Source: Caldifarciminota bacterium RBG_13_43_14 (lineage in GTDB: Bacteria; Hydrothermota; Tepidihabitantia; SM23-42). From it: a stretch of DNA of 11,159 bases. The notes beneath the pieces are model-generated. The model had not been told where the DNA came from, did not search any database, and saw only the letters and a program-made list of their open reading frames with translations. How positions within the stretch are numbered: position 1 is the first letter of the stretch; each line of letters begins with the position of its first letter. The stretch is taken from the NCBI GenBank assembly GCA_001771735.1, contig MEUM01000166.1, forward strand, positions 1-11,159. The letters run 5' to 3'. Positions 6,964 through 11,159 of the stretch are shown here, in pieces. The translations under genes were made by a program, and so were the position numbers.

Positions 6964-7902
6964 GTGGATCCCCTTGACGATATTATCGGTCAGGAAACGG
7001 CAAAGAAATTTGTCCGTACCGCATTAAAAAAAGGATCGCTTTACAATCTTTTTCTAAGCGGTCCGCGCGGCGTTGGCAAGCGTTCATTTGCCTTTGCCGT
7101 AGCTCAAACCCTGGGTTGTTTTCCGGGATCAACCAGCCTCATATTGATCGGTGCAATACCTTCAAAAGTTAAAGACAAACGGGATAAGATTGAAGAATAC
7201 ATGAAACAATATCTGCCCGAGAATCAGATTGTACAATTGGAGGACCGGGCGGCGATACTCATCGAGCAGATCCGCTATCTTATTGAAATGTTAATGACCA
7301 TGCCCTCGGCCGGGACTAAAAGAGTTACGATAATCATTGAAGCCGATCGTATGACCGAGGAAGCGGCGAACTGTTTTCTGAAAACCCTGGAAGAACCACC
7401 GGTCGATACGATTTTTATTCTTACATCCTCGCGTCCCGAACATGTACTTGCTACGATACAATCGCGGTGTCAGACAATCCCATTCCATTATTTACCGAAC
7501 AATGAAATCAAACAATTATTCATGGATAATGGCGATCAATTTATGCTCGGTAGCCCGGGCGAGATCATGTCGCTGCAGCAGAATGAGCACATGGATATCG
7601 CCAAAAAGATCTTTGAGTCCTGTCCGCTGAGCACGAAACAAGCAGCGGAAATAACCCGAAAATACGAAAATGGTAAAGCCGTAGAACTGCTTTACGCATT
7701 GATTCTATTATACCGGATGTCCTATTACCAGCAATTGAAAATGTTAAACAGCATACCATCAACCGTTAAAAGAAAAGCTACTCAGATCAACATACCCCAA
7801 GTCATTAATGCGATCACCCTATTGAACAACAGCATTATTGCCCTTGAGCATAATCCCAACCGTGTTCTATTTCTGCTTAATATCTTCACTCATCTGCCTT
7901 GA
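6964..7902 (+). CDS. holB: DNA polymerase III delta-prime-like clamp-loader subunit
   Basis: A member of the AAA+ clamp-loader family that helps load the sliding clamp onto primed DNA. The 312 residues start directly with the family opening (DDIIGQETAKKFVRTALK, 5-22). They then show Walker A GPRGVGKRS (33-41), a Walker-B-like strand VTIIIEADRM (121-130) where strict DEAD is replaced, EEAANCFLKTLEEPP (132-146), TSSRPEHVLATIQ and the arginine-finger motif SRC (167-169) before TIPF. The zinc-binding cysteine cluster typical of DnaX and many delta-prime subunits is missing between Walker A and B; only C52 is present. The size and absence of a C-terminal tau region favour delta prime over DnaX. 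GTG at 6964 is the only possible start. The gene is followed by the Mut7-C gene with a 2-base gap, or a small overlap if TTG at 7899 is used there. Confidence 0.85.
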   Translation: MDPLDDIIGQETAKKFVRTALKKGSLYNLFLSGPRGVGKRSFAFAVAQTLGCFPGSTSLILIGAIPSKVKDKRDKIEEYMKQYLPENQIVQLEDRAAILIEQIRYLIEMLMTMPSAGTKRVTIIIEADRMTEEAANCFLKTLEEPPVDTIFILTSSRPEHVLATIQSRCQTIPFHYLPNNEIKQLFMDNGDQFMLGSPGEIMSLQQNEHMDIAKKIFESCPLSTKQAAEITRKYENGKAVELLYALILLYRMSYYQQLKMLNSIPSTVKRKATQINIPQVINAITLLNNSIIALEHNPNRVLFLLNIFTHLP

Positions 7903-7904
7903 GT

Positions 7905-8366
7905 ATGATCACAAAATTCATTTGTGATGGCATGCTTGGACGTTTATGCAAATTGCTGCGCATGTGCGGGATCGATTCAGAATACTGCAACCGCGGGATC
8001 ACAATACTTATTGCTGCCCGAAAAGAAGATCGGATCATTTTGACAAGAAATTCAAAATTTCGAAATAAGCAGGGCGTTTTTTTTATTGCACCGGACGGCC
8101 CGGAACAACAGCTGGAAATTGTTATCAAAAATTTTCAACTGGATGCGGCTACCGAGCTTTTCAGCCGCTGTCTCGAATGTAATAGAATACTTGAATCGAT
8201 CAAAAAAACCAAAGTGCGGGACCGTGTACCTTTTTATATATATGCACATAATCCCGCCTTCTTTGTGTGCCCGGAATGCCAGCGCGTTTACTGGCCAGGA
8301 TCACATTATAAGAATATGCTCAGCAAAATATCGCAATGGGACATCATCAGTGAAACAAATAAGTAA
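7905..8366 (+). CDS. Mut7-C RNase domain protein with zinc ribbon
   Basis: A 153-residue protein of the Mut7-C family (PIN-like fold plus zinc ribbon), named after the C-terminal half of the nematode nuclease Mut-7. In bacteria and archaea the stand-alone form is a predicted RNase; its target is unknown. The sequence opens with FICDGMLGRLCKLLRMCGID (5-24), whose Asp is a predicted metal-binding residue. Then comes RIILTRNSKF (43-52), and after that two cysteine pairs, CLEC (89-92) and CPEC (122-125), which should bind one zinc. Between them lies RVPFYIYAHNPAFF. The length is usual for the family. I chose ATG 7905 because family members begin just before the FI-DGMLG motif. A TTG at 7899, overlapping the upstream TGA, would add two residues. 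No signal peptide. The gene's end overlaps the next gene by 17 bases. Confidence 0.87.
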   Translation: MITKFICDGMLGRLCKLLRMCGIDSEYCNRGITILIAARKEDRIILTRNSKFRNKQGVFFIAPDGPEQQLEIVIKNFQLDAATELFSRCLECNRILESIKKTKVRDRVPFYIYAHNPAFFVCPECQRVYWPGSHYKNMLSKISQWDIISETNK

Positions 8367-9522
8367 CGGTTTAGATTATGATTATAATTGCTACCGCAAA
8401 TATTTGCTAACCGCAATCAAATACTACATTGTCGGATTGTCCTTTTTCTGCATGGTGAATACACTAAGCTGTACTCAATATCTTCGGACCGGCACCAGCC
8501 GAAGAACCGTGAGAATCGCTCTTATCAACGGAGTTCAAGAAGTCGTGGTCAGCGGTCGGATCAAGAATAAATATAAGAAAGAATATTCGATCACCCCCAC
8601 CCATAAATTTCCAATACAGGTCAGCGCCTCTAAAGGTATCGTCTCCGTAAACAAAAAACCCTATCGCGGAAAGCTAAATATCGATCTCATCAATAGCCGG
8701 ATCTGGGTCATCAATATCATCAATATCGAAGATTATTTGCAAGGGGTTGTACCATGTGAAATCGGCAAGATCAATTACGATCTGCTCGAGGCCGCAAAAG
8801 CCCAGGCAATCGCGGCCCGTACTTACGCCGCCGCCCATATTGATCAATATGCCGGTCTTGGTTTTGACCTTTATGCGACAATACGTGATCAGGTATATAA
8901 CGGCTATAACGCTGAAACCGAGATCACCAATCAAGCAGTAAAAGAAACAAAGGGTAGGATAATCGTCTATAATCAACGACCGATCGAGGCAAAGTATCAT
9001 TCAACCTGTGGGGGAAGGACCGCTGATTTCACTGATGCCTGGGCTGGCGATGGACCGACATACCTTCGCAGCGTAGCCTGTCCTTATTGCCGTAACAGTC
9101 CTCATTATTTGTGGAAGAAGACATTGTCAAAAAAAGATTTTTTTCGCCGACTGCGCGCTGGCATGGCCAAGATCGGCACATTAATACCTGAGAATGAACT
9201 AATAACCAATATCCGGCTGACCCGTAATAAGATCTCTTGCCGGATCCGCAAAATGACGATTGAAACCAATACCCGTGAATATGCTTTGACAAACTATCAG
9301 ATCCGTACCGTATTTGGTGAACCGACTGATCCTGGTTCATTGCTTAAATCCAATTATATAGAGATCACGGTCCATGATGATTCAATCATCATTATCGGGC
9401 ATGGTTTTGGTCATGGTGTCGGCATGTGTCAATTCGGAGCGATCGAAATGGCCACGCAGGGATTCGATCACCGGCAAATACTCCTGCATTATTACCCGGG
9501 CACCAGGATAGTAAAATACTGA
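8350..9522 (+). CDS. SpoIID/LytB-domain peptidoglycan glycan-cleaving enzyme
   Basis: SpoIID-type proteins are lytic transglycosylases that cut glycan strands stripped of their peptides. Non-sporulating bacteria carry them too, as cell-wall remodelling enzymes. From GTG 8350 the protein has 390 residues. Residues about 17-41 form an N-terminal hydrophobic export segment ending in a cysteine (TLSC), possibly a lipoprotein site although N at -4 is unfavourable. Then follow INIEDYLQGVVPCEIG (124-139) with the probable catalytic Glu E137, EAAKAQAIAARTYAAAH (147-163), YHSTCGGRTADF (216-227), CPYC (244-247; with C220 possibly metal-binding) and GHGFGHGVGMCQFGA (350-364), all hallmark motifs. GTG 8350 has a weak GGGA 8 bases upstream; TTG 8404 is an alternative start closer to the hydrophobic segment. 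The reading frame stays open upstream to 8086, but that part lies inside the Mut7-C gene and I discard it. Last gene of its operon; no clear terminator follows. Confidence 0.9.
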   Translation: MKQISNGLDYDYNCYRKYLLTAIKYYIVGLSFFCMVNTLSCTQYLRTGTSRRTVRIALINGVQEVVVSGRIKNKYKKEYSITPTHKFPIQVSASKGIVSVNKKPYRGKLNIDLINSRIWVINIINIEDYLQGVVPCEIGKINYDLLEAAKAQAIAARTYAAAHIDQYAGLGFDLYATIRDQVYNGYNAETEITNQAVKETKGRIIVYNQRPIEAKYHSTCGGRTADFTDAWAGDGPTYLRSVACPYCRNSPHYLWKKTLSKKDFFRRLRAGMAKIGTLIPENELITNIRLTRNKISCRIRKMTIETNTREYALTNYQIRTVFGEPTDPGSLLKSNYIEITVHDDSIIIIGHGFGHGVGMCQFGAIEMATQGFDHRQILLHYYPGTRIVKY

Positions 9523-9562
9523 TTACCGAGTATCGATTACGGTTTGCTGTCTGTTTTCCCTC

Positions 9563-9590
9563 TTGACAAAGTTTAAATACTATATAAAAT
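9563..9590 (+). promoter_or_regulatory. Sigma70-like promoter of the small exported-protein gene
   Basis: A perfect -35 TTGACA (9563-9568), 16 bases, then -10 TAAAAT (9585-9590, 5 of 6 match). Transcription should begin near 9597, leaving a leader of about 22 bases with a strong ribosome binding site. Together with the terminator at 10120-10150 this makes the downstream gene a single-gene unit. Confidence 0.75.
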
Positions 9591-9610
9591 AATGTAAAAA
9601 TAGGAAAAAA

Positions 9611-9615
9611 GGAGG
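9611..9615 (+). promoter_or_regulatory. Shine-Dalgarno sequence deciding between two adjacent ATG codons
   Basis: GGAGG within AAGGAGGA. Two ATG codons follow directly, at 9617 and 9620. The first leaves only one base of spacing, the second four, so the second is the better start. Confidence 0.8.
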
Positions 9616-9619
9616 AATG

Positions 9620-10099
9620 ATGAAGAAAATTTTGGTACTTCTCTGCGTCATCGCGCTCTACCTGGCATGCGATTATGCCACTGACAACACCAGTCTTTAT
9701 CCTGACGTTGAGCTCGTTAGTATGAATCCAATGGGCTGGTACACGGGTGGAACCGATACAACTGTATCCGCATCGATCGATGAAACTATTTTTGTTGCTG
9801 AAAATTCGGTTGATTGTTATCTCTCAAAATTGATCTGGACATATCACCACGAAGACGGTTCGACGTTCGCTGGTCCTGAAGAAATATCGCTATACATGAA
9901 GGTCCCTGGCAAAACTGGATCCGATGCTGATAGCGCAAAATTAGAGAATATTCAAATACCGCTTTTACCGGTCTGGCAAAATGTACAACCTGGTTCTCAG
10001 TGCCGGGTGCAGCTTAATTATGTCTTTGTCGACGAATACTGGGGTTCACGATATGATACTGTCGTTGCCTGGTTTGGTATTTATATGTGGCCGCAATAA
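9620..10099 (+). CDS. Small exported protein, probable lipoprotein, function unknown
   Basis: I do not recognise a family. From ATG 9620 the protein has 159 residues; ATG 9617 would add one Met. It begins with a clear export signal: two lysines, then a hydrophobic stretch ending in LYLAC. C18 could be lipidated by Lgt, although Tyr at -3 departs from the usual lipobox, so plain signal peptidase I cleavage is possible. The rest looks like a small beta-rich domain: a threonine-rich stretch (GGTDTTVSASIDETIF), a WTYHHEDGSTF segment, QCRVQLNYVFVDEYWG, and aromatic residues at the C-terminus (VVAWFGIYMWPQ). The sequence style is close to extracytoplasmic beta-sandwich domains, but that is only an impression. 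It has its own promoter, a strong ribosome binding site and a terminator, so it is expressed alone and perhaps strongly. Confidence 0.75.
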   Translation: MKKILVLLCVIALYLACDYATDNTSLYPDVELVSMNPMGWYTGGTDTTVSASIDETIFVAENSVDCYLSKLIWTYHHEDGSTFAGPEEISLYMKVPGKTGSDADSAKLENIQIPLLPVWQNVQPGSQCRVQLNYVFVDEYWGSRYDTVVAWFGIYMWPQ

Positions 10100-10119
10100 T
10101 ATTATATGGAATAAGAAAT

Positions 10120-10150
10120 AAAAAAGGGCTGCTTGAGCAGCCCTTTTTTT
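10120..10150 (+). terminator. Bidirectional rho-independent terminator between convergent genes
   Basis: Perfect 7-bp stem GGGCTGC / GCAGCCC (10126-10132 and 10137-10143) with loop TTGA, flanked by six A on the left and seven T on the right. It can work on both strands, ending the small exported-protein gene (+) and the aminotransferase gene (-). The stop codon of the minus-strand gene (10149-10151) overlaps the T tract. Confidence 0.93.
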
Positions 10151-11159
10151 ATGCCTTGAAAACTTTTTTTAATACCCGGGCAAAAATTGTCATACCGATA
10201 TGAAGTTCGCTCTCATTAAGCACTAAAGGTGGAATGAATCTCACTGCCGTATCACCGGCTCCAAGCATTAATAATCCGTTCTTGAAAGATTCATAAATTA
10301 ACGCATCACGCCGGTCTTTAACCGGTTTTTTGGATTTACGATCAGCTACCAATTCTACACCGATCATTAAACCTTTACCGCGTACATCGCCAATAAATTC
10401 ATACTTACTGTACAGGTCACGCAGGTAATCCATGGCTATGGCACCAAGCTTTCGGGCATTATCAATTATCCCGTGTTCCAGCAATTCAATCGTTTTCAAC
10501 GCTGCGGCACAGGCAACCGGATTACCGCCAAAAGTCGAAGCATGGGATCCAGGCGGCCAATTCATTATTCCCGACCGCGCGGCGCATACTCCCAGAGGAA
10601 GACCGGATGCAATACCCTTGGCAATACAGTAAATATCTGCCTTAGTACCATAATGTTCGATCGCAAACATGCGGCCGGTACGACCCATCCCAGCCTGCAC
10701 CTCATCATCCACTAACAATATACCATATCGATCGCAAATCTTTCTTAGTAAAGGTATAAAACCTTTCGGCGGGACGATATAACCGCCTTCACCCTGTATC
10801 GGCTCTAAAAAAATGGCCGCCACTTCCTCAGGAGGTACAGTCTTCTTGAACAAAGAATCCTCGATATAATGGGCGCAGGCAATATCGCAGGATGGAAATG
10901 AAAGATGCATAGGACACCGGTAGCAGTATGCATAAGGCACATGCGTAACATCAGGAAGCAAAGGTGCAAAATATTTTCTCTGTATCGCTTTTGACCCGGT
11001 CAACGATAATGCACCAAACGTGCGGCCGTGGAAAGCACCGGTAAAAGCAATGTAACGGGGCCGGCGGGTATGATAGCGGGCAAGTTTCATTGCACATTCA
11101 ACTGATTCGGTGCCGGAATTGCCAAAGAAAACTTTTTGATTCTTTGCGCCGGGAACGAT
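10149..11159 (-). CDS. Class III PLP-dependent aminotransferase or amino-acid racemase (N-terminus beyond window)
   Basis: A fold type I, class III PLP enzyme (GabT/ornithine-aminotransferase relatives). 336 residues are visible, running open to the right edge; about 100 N-terminal residues should lie outside. Visible motifs are FFGNSGTESVECAMKLAR at 11-28 (cofactor phosphate contact), FHGRT, EPIQGEGG, LLVDDEVQAGMGRTG (PLP-binding Asp), the Schiff-base lysine in IAKGIASGLPLG (about residue 181 of the visible part), STFGGNP and the C-terminal RFIPPL. Between FHGRT and EPIQGEGG is a cysteine-rich stretch, CYRCPMHLSFPSCDIAC, typical of archaeal and thermophile members that include ornithine aminotransferases and broad-range amino-acid racemases. 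The substrate therefore cannot be settled: ornithine, 4-aminobutyrate or racemisation are all possible. It converges on the shared terminator, so its operon lies upstream, to the right. Confidence 0.92.
   Translation of the reverse strand: MVPGAKNQKVFFGNSGTESVECAMKLARYHTRRPRYIAFTGAFHGRTFGALSLTGSKAIQRKYFAPLLPDVTHVPYAYCYRCPMHLSFPSCDIACAHYIEDSLFKKTVPPEEVAAIFLEPIQGEGGYIVPPKGFIPLLRKICDRYGILLVDDEVQAGMGRTGRMFAIEHYGTKADIYCIAKGIASGLPLGVCAARSGIMNWPPGSHASTFGGNPVACAAALKTIELLEHGIIDNARKLGAIAMDYLRDLYSKYEFIGDVRGKGLMIGVELVADRKSKKPVKDRRDALIYESFKNGLLMLGAGDTAVRFIPPLVLNESELHIGMTIFARVLKKVFKA

Noticed and set aside
7899..7904. TTG start for the Mut7-C gene overlapping the upstream stop
   Set aside because: Possible, but the ATG at 7905 gives the usual family N-terminus and is a stronger start codon; only two residues differ.
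8086..8349. N-terminal extension of the SpoIID-like gene to an ATG at 8086
   Set aside because: This part overlaps Mut7-C, including its zinc-binding region, in another frame, and would put the export signal in mid-protein. GTG 8350 is far more plausible.
9523..9560. Terminator after the SpoIID-like gene (ACCG...CGGT)
   Set aside because: Only a 4-bp stem with an 11-base loop and no proper T tract directly after it.
1..11159. CRISPR arrays, insertion sequences, tRNA genes or phage genes
   Set aside because: No regularly spaced repeats, terminal inverted repeats, transposase motifs or cloverleaf-like sequences were seen on either strand.

Overview
The window is a dense, moderately AT-rich stretch of bacterial chromosome, mostly housekeeping genes. 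Two envelope proteins look lineage-specific: a secreted protein with a C-terminal domain like that of type IX secretion (T9SS) or FlgD-Ig cargo, and a small putative lipoprotein. A T9SS-like C-terminal domain next to otherwise universal genes fits an uncultivated member of the FCB superphylum or a WOR-3-like lineage. That placement is an inference from protein style. I see no mobile element, CRISPR array, tRNA or rRNA gene.

Layout. (1) Minus strand, 3577 down to 1: one promoter, then a 474-residue secreted protein, a cysteine desulfurase and the tRNA 2-thiouridylase MnmA, which is cut by the left edge. The last two form a classic sulfur relay: the desulfurase takes sulfur from cysteine and MnmA places it on U34 of tRNA. 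(2) Plus strand, 3599-6934: a promoter and four tightly overlapping genes: an uncharacterised protein with two DUF4388-like segments, the 16S rRNA methyltransferase RsmI (shortened and divergent), a CDP-alcohol phosphatidyltransferase resembling inositol-phosphate types, and the ribosome-associated GTPase HflX. (3) Plus strand, 6931-9522: a strong promoter overlapping the hflX stop codon, then a DNA polymerase III delta-prime-like clamp-loader subunit, a Mut7-C RNase-domain protein and a SpoIID/LytB-type glycan hydrolase. (4) Plus strand, 9563-10099: a promoter with a strong ribosome binding site and a small exported protein of unknown function, ending at a bidirectional terminator (10120-10150). 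(5) Minus strand, 10149-11159: a class III PLP aminotransferase or racemase converging on that terminator; its N-terminus lies beyond the right edge.

The most interesting signal is in gene expression rather than in a new enzyme system. Four sigma70-like promoters can be read, and all have exactly 16 bases between the -35 and -10 boxes. Two of them (before 3633 and 6964) put the -10 box only 5-6 bases before the start codon with no Shine-Dalgarno sequence, which predicts leaderless mRNAs. The other two, before the exported proteins, have short leaders with strong Shine-Dalgarno sequences. MnmA also has no ATG, GTG or TTG available at its N-terminus and may start at ATT. I do not see a clearly new multi-gene system.

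There is no gene-free stretch over 300 bases. The largest gaps are 3527-3632 (divergent promoters) and 9523-9619 (promoter and ribosome binding site).
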